Positions 1-6,367 of a DNA stretch of 7,047 nt are shown in pieces. The notes beneath the pieces are model-generated. The model did no database searches. It had not been told where the DNA came from and was given only the letters and a program-made list of their open reading frames with translations. Position numbers and translations under genes: made by a program. The stretch spans positions 1 through 7,047 of the forward strand of contig CALGFL010000072.1 in the NCBI GenBank assembly GCA_937881145.1. The letters are read 5' to 3'. Numbering within the stretch: the first letter of the stretch is position 1; every line of letters begins with the position of its first letter. This DNA comes from an uncultured Bordetella sp. (lineage in GTDB: Bacteria > Pseudomonadota > Gammaproteobacteria > Burkholderiales > Burkholderiaceae_B).

Positions 1-276
1 TTCTTCGACGCGGGCCTGCGCGACCGGCGAACGCAGCGAGACGGGCACGCCCGCCGCCTGCGCGCTTTGCGTCAGGTTGGCGGCGATCTGCTGCCCGGTC
101 GCCCCCGGTAGCGCCGCGAGCCAGTCGTCCGCGAAAGGATGGGTGGCCGTCAGTCCGCCCAGGCGCGCGGCCGCCTCGACCAGCAAGGGCGACAGACCCA
201 GGCGCGCCAGCCAGACGGCGCACGAAACGCCGGCCGGCCCGCCCCCAACGATCACCGCGTCGTATACCTGTTGCAT
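1..276 (-). CDS. FAD/NAD(P)-dependent oxidoreductase, thioredoxin-reductase-like (N-terminal part)
   Basis: Only the first 92 codons are present; the gene continues beyond the left edge. The protein opens with a classic FAD-binding Rossmann fold: after MQQVYDAVIVGGGPAG (GxGxxG at residues 11-16) comes an amphipathic helix, then a beta strand ending in an acidic residue (LLVE), as expected for binding the ADP ribose of FAD, and then an RLGG turn. Residues around 60-80 (TGQQIAANLTQSAQAAGV) resemble the helix of low-molecular-weight thioredoxin reductases and ferredoxin/flavodoxin-NADP reductases that leads to the second beta strand. Any redox-active CxxC, which in true thioredoxin reductases lies near residue 135, would be outside the window. 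So thioredoxin reductase, ferredoxin-NADP reductase and a generic oxidoreductase cannot be separated. The ATG at 276 is preceded by only a weak purine-rich site (GGATGG). It is transcribed divergently from folB. Confidence 0.85.
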   Translation of the reverse strand, partial: MQQVYDAVIVGGGPAGVSCAVWLARLGLSPLLVEAAARLGGLTATHPFADDWLAALPGATGQQIAANLTQSAQAAGVPVSLRSPVAQARVEE

Positions 277-302
277 GTTCTCGAGCCATCCATGATGGGT
301 TG

Positions 303-308
303 ATTGTA
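303..308 (-). promoter_or_regulatory. Putative -10 hexamer of the leftward oxidoreductase gene
   Basis: Read on the minus strand this is TACAAT, five of six matches to the sigma-70 -10 consensus. It would start transcription near 296, giving a leader of about 20 bases before the ATG at 276. No convincing -35 hexamer lies 16-18 bases upstream, so the call rests on the -10 match, its position and the AT-richness relative to the GC-rich surroundings. Confidence 0.35.
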
Positions 309-317
309 GTCACGCCT

Positions 318-323
318 TACAAT
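318..323 (+). promoter_or_regulatory. Putative -10 hexamer of folB-ttcA
   Basis: TACAAT matches the sigma-70 -10 consensus at five of six positions and is the mirror image of the leftward hexamer at 303-308, with nine bases between them. Transcription would begin near 330. That rules out the in-frame ATG at 322, which overlaps the hexamer, and supports ATG 355 as the folB start with a leader of about 25 bases. A clear -35 is not visible; the best nearby T/G-rich sequence, TTGATT at 300-305, is too close at 12 bases. Confidence 0.35.
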
Positions 324-354
324 GAAACCCTCCCATTTCGCCTTCTTCGAGATC

Positions 355-720
355 ATGCTGACCCGCCGCATCATTCTTTCCGGCCTGGCTCTGGACGCCC
401 GCGTCGGCATACTCGAGCACGAACGCCGCGCCACACAGCCCCTGCATATCGACGCCGAGTTCGACGTGGACATCATGCACAAGACCGACGATCACGACAT
501 CCATAGCGTGCTCGATTACCGGAGCCTGCGTGAAACCATTATCGATCAGTGCACGCGCGCGCATGTGAATCTGCTGGAAACCTTGACCGAGCAGATTGCG
601 CAGCGGCTGCTGGCCGAGTTTCCGGACATCAATGCGGTCAAGCTGCGCATCAGCAAGCCCATGGCGTTTTCGGGGTGTGCTGCGGTGGGGGTGGAGATAC
701 AGACGCGCCGTGAGTCCTAA
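355..720 (+). CDS. folB: Dihydroneopterin aldolase
   Basis: FolB converts 7,8-dihydroneopterin to 6-hydroxymethyl-7,8-dihydropterin and glycolaldehyde in cytosolic folate synthesis. From ATG 355 the product has 121 residues, close to the 122 of the E. coli enzyme. Family landmarks are present: the N-terminal strand and GILEHER segment (Glu21), the LDYRSL segment with Tyr55, the ETLTE helix (Glu75), and the C-terminal ISKP motif whose Lys101 corresponds to the conserved active-site lysine. By family knowledge the enzyme forms an octamer of T-fold subunits. An in-frame ATG at 322 would add 11 residues (MKPSHFAFFEI), but it overlaps a likely -10 hexamer and extends past the family N-terminus, so I prefer 355 even though its Shine-Dalgarno sequence is weak. 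It ends in TAA 14 bases before ttcA and is probably cotranscribed with it. Confidence 0.92.
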   Translation: MLTRRIILSGLALDARVGILEHERRATQPLHIDAEFDVDIMHKTDDHDIHSVLDYRSLRETIIDQCTRAHVNLLETLTEQIAQRLLAEFPDINAVKLRISKPMAFSGCAAVGVEIQTRRES

Positions 721-734
721 GGTCGTGCAATGCT

Positions 735-1673
735 ATGGAAACCACCGTTTTTCTTAATCCTGCCGAGTTGAAGGTCAAGCGCGAGGGCGACAAGCTTTCC
801 AAGCGGCTGGCGCGCGAGGTGACGCGCGCGATCTCCGACTACAACATGATCGAGGCGGGCGACCGCGTGATGGTGTGCCTGTCGGGCGGCAAGGATTCGT
901 ACGGGATGCTGGACGTGCTGATGGCGCTGCAAAAGCGGGCGCCGTTTCCGTTAGAGCTCATCGCCGTCAATCTCGACCAGAAGCCACCGGGTTTTCCGGA
1001 CGACGTGCTGCCCGCGTATTTGGCCGCGCTGGGCGTGCCTTTTCATATCGAGACGCAGGATACGTATTCCATCGTCACGCGCCTCATCCCCGAAGGCAAG
1101 ACCATGTGCTCGCTGTGCTCGCGGCTGCGCCGCGGCATCCTGTATCGCGTAGCGGGCGAACTGGGCGCGACCAAGATCGCGCTGGGCCATCATCGCGACG
1201 ACATCCTGGGCACGTTCTTTCTCAACCTGTTCTACGGCGGCAAGATGAAGGGCATGCCGCCCAAGCTGGTCTCGGACGACGGCCGGCACACCGTGATACG
1301 CCCGCTGGCCTATGTGCCCGAGAGCGACCTCATCGCCTACGCCCAGCTCAAGCGGTTTCCCATCATCCCCTGCAATCTCTGCGGTTCGCAGGAGAACCTC
1401 AAGCGCAAGGAAGTCTCGCGCATGCTGCAGGAATGGGACCGCAAGCACCCGGGGCGTGCCTGGAACATCTTCAATTCGCTGTCCCGCGTGGTGCCTTCGC
1501 ACCTGATGGATCGCGAGCTGTTCGACTTCGCGGGCCTCAAACCCACGGGCCTGCCGGATGCCGACGGCGACATCGCCTTCGATCACGAAGACCCGCAAGA
1601 AGGCGCCGCGCAAGATTGCGGCGGCGATGACATGATCGAGAAGACGATCCGGTTCAGCGGACTGCGTTTTTAA
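735..1673 (+). CDS. ttcA: tRNA 2-thiocytidine(32) synthetase TtcA
   Basis: TtcA uses ATP and an iron-sulfur cluster to thiolate cytidine 32 in the anticodon loop of certain tRNAs. The 312-residue product matches the E. coli length of about 311. The PP-loop ATP-pyrophosphatase motif SGGKDS is at residues 50-55. Two CxxC motifs follow: CSLC (Cys125, Cys128) and CNLC (Cys213, Cys216). In characterised TtcA, cysteines of these motifs hold the 4Fe-4S cluster. GHHRDD at 151-156 is the second conserved nucleotide/tRNA-site segment. The last 40 residues are acidic and look disordered. The ATG at 735 follows the folB stop by 14 bases; AAGG at 719-722 overlaps that stop and is a loosely spaced ribosome-binding site. 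No separate promoter is visible, so it probably depends on the folB promoter. Its TAA overlaps the stop of the convergent dehydrogenase gene. Confidence 0.96.
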   Translation: METTVFLNPAELKVKREGDKLSKRLAREVTRAISDYNMIEAGDRVMVCLSGGKDSYGMLDVLMALQKRAPFPLELIAVNLDQKPPGFPDDVLPAYLAALGVPFHIETQDTYSIVTRLIPEGKTMCSLCSRLRRGILYRVAGELGATKIALGHHRDDILGTFFLNLFYGGKMKGMPPKLVSDDGRHTVIRPLAYVPESDLIAYAQLKRFPIIPCNLCGSQENLKRKEVSRMLQEWDRKHPGRAWNIFNSLSRVVPSHLMDRELFDFAGLKPTGLPDADGDIAFDHEDPQEGAAQDCGGDDMIEKTIRFSGLRF

Positions 1674-2626
1674 GACAGCACGCGAATCGGCGCGCCGTCC
1701 GCCCAAGCCTTCACCGTCTGGACCGCATTGCTGTAGAAATCGCGGAAGTTTGGCTCGCTCACATAGCCCAGATGCGGCGTGAGAACGACGTTATCCATCG
1801 AGCGTATCGGATCGTCCGCCGGTAAAGGCTCGACCTCGTACACATCCAGGCCTGCCCCGGCCAGACGATCTTCGCGCAAGGCGGCGAACAAAGCTTTCTG
1901 ATCGACCAGGCCGGCACGCGACGTGTTGACCAGGAACGCCGAGGGCTTCATGGCAGCCAGGGCTGCGGCGTCCACCACATGCTGCGTGCGCTGGCTCAGC
2001 ACCAGATGCAGACTGACCACGTCGGACGTGGCGAACAGCGCCTCTTTTTCAACGCGCTTGAACCCCGCCTGCTGCGCGCGCTCGTCGGTCAGATTGGGGC
2101 TCCAGGCCACCACGTCCATGCCGAAAGCCTTGCCGACCGTACCGGTAGCGACGCCCAGCTTGCCCAGGCCCACAACACCCAGGCGTTTGCCGGCCAGTAT
2201 CTGCGGCATGCCGGTTTGCCAAAGGCCGGCCCGCATAGCCGTTTGCTCTTGGGCAATGCGCTTGAACAAGGCCAGGATCATCGCCCAGGCCAATTCGGAC
2301 GTGGCATTGACGGCCTGATTGCTGCCCGGCGCGCCGCACACCAGCACGCCGCGTGCCTTGCAGGCCGCCATGTCGATGGCGTTGTTGCGCATGCCGGTGG
2401 TGACCAGCAGTTTGAGATTGGGCAAGGCCTCGATCAGGGCGGCCGGGAACGGCGTGCGCTCGCGCATGGCCACGATTACATCGAAAGGCGCCAGCGTCTC
2501 TACGCGGCCAGGACCTGCGGACAGGTATTCGTGAAACACCTGGACGTTCGCGTGAGGCCCCAGGGTTGTCCAATCGGCATAGCTTTCGGCCACGCCGTGG
2601 TAGTCGTCCAGTATCGCAATACGCAT
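1670..2626 (-). CDS. D-2-hydroxyacid dehydrogenase family protein (phosphoglycerate-dehydrogenase-like)
   Basis: This 318-residue protein belongs to the D-isomer-specific 2-hydroxyacid dehydrogenases, which interconvert 2-keto acids and D-2-hydroxy acids with NAD(P)H in the cytosol. The dinucleotide-binding motif GLGKLG is at 153-158. The catalytic triad of the family is seen as Arg237 (NTSRAGLV), Glu266 (EVEPLP) and His285 (TPHLG). The second Rossmann strand reads VVAWS, so Ser176 stands where NAD-specific members have Asp; the cofactor preference is therefore uncertain. The substrate cannot be assigned; it lacks the C-terminal ACT domain of full serA-type enzymes. The frame stays open far upstream into dsbC, but the start at 2626 is fixed by an AAGGAG site six bases away and by the [10 protein letters not shown]-terminus typical of this subfamily. 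It is the last gene of the operon, 26 bases after dsbC. Confidence 0.93.
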   Translation of the reverse strand: MRIAILDDYHGVAESYADWTTLGPHANVQVFHEYLSAGPGRVETLAPFDVIVAMRERTPFPAALIEALPNLKLLVTTGMRNNAIDMAACKARGVLVCGAPGSNQAVNATSELAWAMILALFKRIAQEQTAMRAGLWQTGMPQILAGKRLGVVGLGKLGVATGTVGKAFGMDVVAWSPNLTDERAQQAGFKRVEKEALFATSDVVSLHLVLSQRTQHVVDAAALAAMKPSAFLVNTSRAGLVDQKALFAALREDRLAGAGLDVYEVEPLPADDPIRSMDNVVLTPHLGYVSEPNFRDFYSNAVQTVKAWADGAPIRVLS

Positions 2627-2632
2627 GGTCTG

Positions 2633-2638
2633 CTCCTT
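2633..2638 (-). promoter_or_regulatory. Shine-Dalgarno site of the D-2-hydroxyacid dehydrogenase
   Basis: Minus-strand AAGGAG, six bases before the ATG at 2626, is the strongest ribosome-binding site in the window. It settles the start codon in a frame that otherwise remains open for over 700 bases upstream, and it lies in the short gap after the dsbC stop. Confidence 0.8.
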
Positions 2639-2652
2639 GCCGGTTTTGCCCG

Positions 2653-3417
2653 CTAGTCCTGCTCGCCCTGCCCGTCGAGTCTGGCCTGCAGCATGTCCAG
2701 CGGCAGCGCGCCGCTGATGTGCGTGCCGTCGGCGAAATACAGCGTAGGGGTGCCGGTCACCATCAGTTTCCGGCCCAGGGCCAGCAGCTTGTCGAGCGGA
2801 GCCTTGCACGGCGCGTTGGCCGCCGGCATTTTGCCCCTGAGCATCCAGTCGTCCCAGGCGTTGGCCGGGTCTTTCGCGCACCAGATGGCGGTCGACTTGT
2901 CGGCCGAATCGGGCGCCAGGATGGGATAGAGAAAGGTGTAGATGGTGATGTTGTCGACCTTCTGCAGCGTGTGGCGCAGCTGCTTGCAGTAACCGCAGTT
3001 GGGGTCTTCGAAGATGGCGACGCGGCGCTTGCCGTTGCCCTGGACTTTCTTGATCGCCAGGTTCAGAGGCAGTTGGTCGAACGCGATGTTGGATAGCGAT
3101 TGGATGCTGGCCTTGGTGAGATCGCGCCGCGTCATGGCGTCGATCAGATGGCCTTCCAGGACCCAGCCGACTTTCGCGTCGGTGTAGACCATGTTCATGC
3201 CGACCTGCACTTCGTAGAGGCCGTAAGGCGTGGCGCTTACGCGGCCTACGTCCAGGTCGGGGAAGCGCTGATGGAAGCGTTCCTTCACGGCCGCGACGGC
3301 CGGATCGGCGGAGCTGGCAGCCACTGGATCGGCGGCGCGGGCGCTCGCGGCAAAGACGGCAAGAGACGCCACGGCGCACAAGGCCGCGGCGAATTTGCGT
3401 AGAAAAGCGGGGATCAT
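2653..3417 (-). CDS. dsbC: Thiol:disulfide interchange protein DsbC (periplasmic disulfide isomerase)
   Basis: DsbC reshuffles wrong disulfide bonds in exported proteins; by family knowledge it is a V-shaped dimer kept reduced by DsbD. The 254-residue precursor begins with a Sec signal peptide: basic MIPAFLRKF, a hydrophobic core, then ASARA with likely cleavage after Ala28. Residues of about 30-120 form the dimerisation domain and hinge. The thioredoxin-fold domain carries the active site CGYC (Cys141, Cys144), typical of DsbC, whereas DsbG has CPYC. The cis-proline is in TGTPT (Pro224). A second pair, Cys180 and Cys204, corresponds to the structural disulfide of E. coli DsbC. The remaining Cys14 lies in the signal peptide; because Leu precedes it, it is not a lipobox. 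CCGGAG seven bases before the ATG is a good ribosome-binding site. The gene sits 26 bases from each neighbour in the operon. Confidence 0.95.
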   Translation of the reverse strand: MIPAFLRKFAAALCAVASLAVFAASARAADPVAASSADPAVAAVKERFHQRFPDLDVGRVSATPYGLYEVQVGMNMVYTDAKVGWVLEGHLIDAMTRRDLTKASIQSLSNIAFDQLPLNLAIKKVQGNGKRRVAIFEDPNCGYCKQLRHTLQKVDNITIYTFLYPILAPDSADKSTAIWCAKDPANAWDDWMLRGKMPAANAPCKAPLDKLLALGRKLMVTGTPTLYFADGTHISGALPLDMLQARLDGQGEQD

Positions 3418-3443
3418 CGAGGGGCTCCGGTTCGGCGCTGCGC

Positions 3444-4616
3444 TCAGTTGCGCGAGGCGCTTTCGATCAATTGTCGCTTTACGAAGGGCAGCGCGTCGAC
3501 CCAGCGCATGCCGGCGTTGCGCAGCCAGGCCAGCGGCGCGGCTTGAACGCCGAACAGGCGATGCAGGCCGTCGGTGGCCAGGCGCATCGCCAGCACCGGC
3601 TCGGCGCGCGCGCGCTGGTAGCGGCGCAGCACGCGGGCATCGCCCGCCGTACGGAAATTTTCGCGCTGGGATATCGCGTCGGACAAGGCCCGCACATCGC
3701 CCAGGCCCAGGTTCAATCCCTGCCCCGCCAGCGGGTGCACGCGGTGCGCGGCATCGCCCACCAGGGCGATGCCCGGGCCGATCATCTGTGCCTGATCCAC
3801 CGAGAGCGGGAAGCCATGCAAGGCGCTGCGCATGCGCAGCGCGCCCAGGCGCCCCTGCGCGGCATGCGCCAGCCGTTTTTCCAGCTCGGCGGCCTGCTCA
3901 GGGCGAGGCAGTCCGAGCAAGGCCTTGGCCTGTGCCTCGCGCATGGACCAGACCATGGACACTTGCGGGCCCGTGGCGGTGTCGGGCAGCGGCAAAAGCG
4001 CCAGCACGCCGTCGTCGCGGAACCACTGCAGGGCCGTGCCCTGATGCGGCCGTTCGGCGTCCAGGTGCGCCACCAGGCCGATGTCGTGATAGGACCGGGA
4101 TTCGTACTGGATGCCGGCAGACTCGCGCAGCCGGGACGCGGCGCCGTCGGCGCCGACGAAAAGCTCGGCCTGCATCCGGCGGCCCGCAGCAGTCAGCACG
4201 ACGCCCTCTTGGCGCCAACTCTCGCAGCGGTCGTCCAGCCATTCGATGCCGAACATGCGCACGGCCTGAATCAGCACCCGCTCGATCTCGCCCGATTCGA
4301 CGATCCACGCCAGATTCTCCTGCGCGGCCTGCCAGGCATGCAGATCGACGCGGCCATCGCCGTCGCCGTGGATTTCCATGGCCTGCACAGGCGCCACGCG
4401 CACGGACGGCAGCATCTGCCACACGCCCAGTTCGTCGAGCAGGCGCTGGCTGGCCGGGGAAATGGCATAGACGCGCGGATGATAGACATCGGCCTGCGCC
4501 GCCGGCACCTCGTTGCGCGGGGCCAGCACCGCCACGCGCTGCCCCTTGCGGGCCAGGGCCAATGCGCAAGACAGGCCTACGATGCCCGCGCCGCAGACAA
4601 GTATTTGAGGTTTCAT
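3444..4616 (-). CDS. UbiH/UbiF/VisC/COQ6-family FAD-dependent ubiquinone-ring hydroxylase
   Basis: This 390-residue flavoprotein monooxygenase belongs to the family that adds hydroxyl groups to the ubiquinone ring precursor using FAD, NADPH and oxygen. The N-terminal FAD-binding Rossmann motif is CGAGIVG (GxGxxG at residues 9-14). The middle DG motif is VGADGAASRLR (about 154-164). The family's C-terminal FAD motif GDAAH at 287-291 is followed by HPLAGQGLNLGL, the UbiH/COQ6 signature. Length is normal for the family. Which ring carbon it hydroxylates (C1, C5 or C6) cannot be read from sequence: betaproteobacteria use varied sets of UbiH, UbiF, UbiI, UbiL and UbiM, so I give no gene symbol. 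Its ATG overlaps the mltA stop in an ATGA, implying translational coupling, with GGGGAG 11 bases upstream as a loosely spaced ribosome site. It ends in TGA 26 bases before dsbC. Confidence 0.92.
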   Translation of the reverse strand: MKPQILVCGAGIVGLSCALALARKGQRVAVLAPRNEVPAAQADVYHPRVYAISPASQRLLDELGVWQMLPSVRVAPVQAMEIHGDGDGRVDLHAWQAAQENLAWIVESGEIERVLIQAVRMFGIEWLDDRCESWRQEGVVLTAAGRRMQAELFVGADGAASRLRESAGIQYESRSYHDIGLVAHLDAERPHQGTALQWFRDDGVLALLPLPDTATGPQVSMVWSMREAQAKALLGLPRPEQAAELEKRLAHAAQGRLGALRMRSALHGFPLSVDQAQMIGPGIALVGDAAHRVHPLAGQGLNLGLGDVRALSDAISQRENFRTAGDARVLRRYQRARAEPVLAMRLATDGLHRLFGVQAAPLAWLRNAGMRWVDALPFVKRQLIESASRN

Positions 4617-5899
4617 CGCGCCGACGGCTCCCCGGCCTGCCTGGGCCACAGCAGCCACATCTGGCCGCGCTGCTTCATGCGGCCGGCCTGCTGCCCGGCT
4701 TCGTCGCCCGTGCCCCAATAGAAGTCGGCCCGCGCCGCGCCCTGGATCGCCGTGCCGGTGTCCTGCGCCAGCACCAGGCGGAACATGGGCAGGTTCGACC
4801 CCGGCTCGGTGGTGGCCAGGAACACCGGCGTGCCCAGCGGCACGAAGTGCGCATCCACCGCGATCGAACGCCGCGGCGTAAGCGGCAAGCCATAGGCGCC
4901 GTTCGGCCCCAGCGCGGAGTCGCTCAGCTTGTCCGCGCGGAAAAACACCACGGCCGGATTGGCATCGAGCATTTCCTGCACGCGCGCGGGATTGCGCTTG
5001 GCCCACGCGCGGATGTTCTGCATGGACGCCTGCGCCAGCGGCATCTGCCCATGGTCGGCCAGCCAGCGGCCGATGGACACATAGGGCCGGCCGTTGTGAT
5101 CGGCATAGGCCAGGCGCAGAACCTGCCCGGAATCGGGACCGGACGTCAGGCGCACCAGGCCCGAGCCCTGAACCTGCAGAAAGAAATTGTCGATGGGATC
5201 GTCGATCCAGACCAGCACGGGCGGCTTGTGATCCGAGGCTTCGATTTGCGCGCGCGAGTCGTAGGGTACGACGCGGCGACCTACCAGCTTGCCGCGCACC
5301 CGCTTGCCCGCCAGATCGGGATAGACGGCCCCCAGGTCGATGGTGAGCAGATCGCCGGGCACCGCGTACAAGGGCCACTGATAGGCGCCGCCGCGCTGCA
5401 GCGAGCCGCTGACCACCGGTTCGTAATAGCCGGTGACCAAATTGCTGGCCGGCCGGTTGTCGGGTCCGTTCAGGCGCCAGGGCTGGAGCCATGTCTGCAG
5501 AAATTGACGCACTGTCGCCGGATCGCTCGAGCCTTGCGCTGCCGCCGCCGCGCAAACCGGCTGCCAGGCCCGCGGCGCGGCGCGCGCGGGCATAGCCAGG
5601 CTGCCGCTCACCGGCCGCATCAGGCCGCGGCAATCGCGCAGGAAGACAGGCCAGAAACCGGACAGATCGTCGTCGCTCCAGCCCGGCACGTCCGTCCAGG
5701 CAGCGCGCGCGAACTTGCCGGACAAGGGTCGCGGCGCCGTCTCGGGCAAGGCCGACAGGGGCGGCACGACCAGCGGGCCTTCCTGCGGCGCGGGGATGGC
5801 GCCGGATGGCGGGGGGGCAGGCGTTGGGGGAGCGGTGGTGCAAGCTGCCAGGGCGGCCGAAACCAGGATGAGGCAGAGACTACGTGTAAGGCGCTTCAT
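4613..5899 (-). CDS. mltA: Membrane-bound lytic murein transglycosylase A (lipoprotein)
   Basis: MltA cleaves the MurNAc-GlcNAc bond of peptidoglycan, forming 1,6-anhydro ends, from the inner face of the outer membrane. The 428-residue product starts with a lipoprotein signal: MKRLTRS, a hydrophobic stretch, then the lipobox LAAC with Cys20 as the acylated residue. Thr follows the Cys, so no Asp retention signal is present and outer-membrane sorting is expected. Residues 21-60 are a Pro/Ala-rich linker. The MltA domain follows (VTGYYEP near 155-161, FFLQVQGSG near 239-247). The C-terminal 3D domain shows its aspartates at 349 (VDAHFVPLGTP), 380 (AQDTG) and 392 (RADFYWG); Asp380 matches by motif the proposed catalytic Asp of E. 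coli MltA. It is longer than the E. coli protein (about 365), partly because of the linker. The start is the only suitable ATG after apaG; its ribosome site is weak. The stop overlaps the next gene's ATG. Confidence 0.95.
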   Translation of the reverse strand: MKRLTRSLCLILVSAALAACTTAPPTPAPPPSGAIPAPQEGPLVVPPLSALPETAPRPLSGKFARAAWTDVPGWSDDDLSGFWPVFLRDCRGLMRPVSGSLAMPARAAPRAWQPVCAAAAAQGSSDPATVRQFLQTWLQPWRLNGPDNRPASNLVTGYYEPVVSGSLQRGGAYQWPLYAVPGDLLTIDLGAVYPDLAGKRVRGKLVGRRVVPYDSRAQIEASDHKPPVLVWIDDPIDNFFLQVQGSGLVRLTSGPDSGQVLRLAYADHNGRPYVSIGRWLADHGQMPLAQASMQNIRAWAKRNPARVQEMLDANPAVVFFRADKLSDSALGPNGAYGLPLTPRRSIAVDAHFVPLGTPVFLATTEPGSNLPMFRLVLAQDTGTAIQGAARADFYWGTGDEAGQQAGRMKQRGQMWLLWPRQAGEPSAR

Positions 5900-5922
5900 G
5901 AAAACTGTTGTGAGCCCTGGAA

Positions 5923-6297
5923 TCAATGCAGAGTCCGCGGCATGGAAAGCAGGAATTCCGCGATGGGCACGTCGAACGGAATCCCGTTCTCGCCCACGCA
6001 GTGATAAGTGCCCTTCATGGTACCCATGGGCGTGGGCAAGGGGCAGCCGCTGGTGTATTCGAACGTTTCTCCGGGTGCGAGCAGGGGCTGCTGGCCCACC
6101 ACCCCCAGGCCGCTTACTTCCCGCACCTTCTGGTTGTCGTCGGTGATGACCCAGTGCCGGCTGATGATCTGCGCAGGAAATTCGCCGGAATTGGTGATGC
6201 GCACCGTATAGGCGAACAAGTACAGCTGCTCGCCGGGCTTGGACTCTTCCGGGACGAATCGCGGCGTAACGGAGACGGTCAGGTTGTAAGGTTTCAA
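5923..6297 (-). CDS. apaG: ApaG (Co2+/Mg2+ efflux-associated, beta-sandwich domain protein)
   Basis: ApaG is a small fibronectin-III-like beta-sandwich protein. It is linked by genetics to Co2+/Mg2+ resistance in enterobacteria, but its biochemical role is unsettled. Conserved blocks are visible: FAYTVRITN (28-36), the SRHWVITD strand (46-53), [15 protein letters not shown] (63-77), [17 protein letters not shown] (80-96) and the terminal MPRTLH. From TTG 6297 the protein is 124 residues ([10 protein letters not shown]...), matching the family length of about 125. An ATG at 6342 would add 15 residues and has a reasonable GAGG site. However, it overlaps a likely -10 hexamer and its extra codons lie in the AT-rich promoter junction with rpe, so I prefer TTG; the start is uncertain. 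It heads the minus-strand operon, 23 bases before mltA. In E. coli the gene is instead next to apaH and ksgA. Confidence 0.9.
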   Translation of the reverse strand: MKPYNLTVSVTPRFVPEESKPGEQLYLFAYTVRITNSGEFPAQIISRHWVITDDNQKVREVSGLGVVGQQPLLAPGETFEYTSGCPLPTPMGTMKGTYHCVGENGIPFDVPIAEFLLSMPRTLH

Positions 6298-6327
6298 GAG
6301 GCAGTCCCGCAAGGCTTTCGGGGAAAA

Positions 6328-6333
6328 TACAAT
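6328..6333 (+). promoter_or_regulatory. Putative -10 hexamer of rpe
   Basis: TACAAT in an AT-rich patch (GAAAATACAATACT) matches the sigma-70 -10 consensus at five of six positions. Transcription would begin near 6340, giving a leader of about 28 bases to the ATG at 6368 but only about four to the alternative ATG at 6344. I see no good -35. Confidence 0.35.
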
Positions 6334-6340
6334 ACTGCAC

Positions 6341-6346
6341 ATTATG
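6341..6346 (-). promoter_or_regulatory. Putative -10 hexamer of the apaG-mltA-hydroxylase-dsbC-dehydrogenase operon
   Basis: Minus-strand CATAAT matches TATAAT at five of six positions. It would start transcription near 6334, leaving a leader of about 37 bases before the TTG at 6297 and excluding the ATG at 6342, which falls inside the hexamer. No clear -35 is seen, so this is a tentative call. Confidence 0.3.
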
Positions 6347-6367
6347 CCCTCGGAAACCCCGAACACC

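Noticed and set aside
322..354. Upstream ATG adding 11 residues to FolB
   Set aside because: It overlaps the likely -10 hexamer, and FolB homology and normal length begin at ATG 355.
1646..1671. Possible intrinsic terminator at the end of ttcA (TCCG-loop-CGGA followed by a T run)
   Set aside because: The stem is only four base pairs, five bases separate it from the T run, and it lies inside the coding region. It is too weak to call.
1689..1696. GGCGCGCC palindrome near the convergent stops
   Set aside because: It is an eight-base palindrome inside the dehydrogenase coding region with no T tract; such GC palindromes are expected at this composition.
2627..3379. Upstream extension of the D-2-hydroxyacid dehydrogenase frame to a 569-residue protein
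   Set aside because: The extra residues are a frameshifted reading of dsbC with low-complexity Arg/Gly content. The AAGGAG site and family N-terminus fix the start at 2626.
4617..5843. Upstream extension of the hydroxylase frame to 799 residues
   Set aside because: It is a shadow frame of mltA; the FAD-binding N-terminus begins at 4616, where the ATGA overlap provides the start.
3395..6004. 869-codon plus-strand open frame opposite dsbC, the hydroxylase and mltA
   Set aside because: It is antisense to three well-recognised genes. Its translation is rich in Arg, Pro and Ala with no domain or periodicity, as expected for a shadow frame in GC-rich coding DNA.
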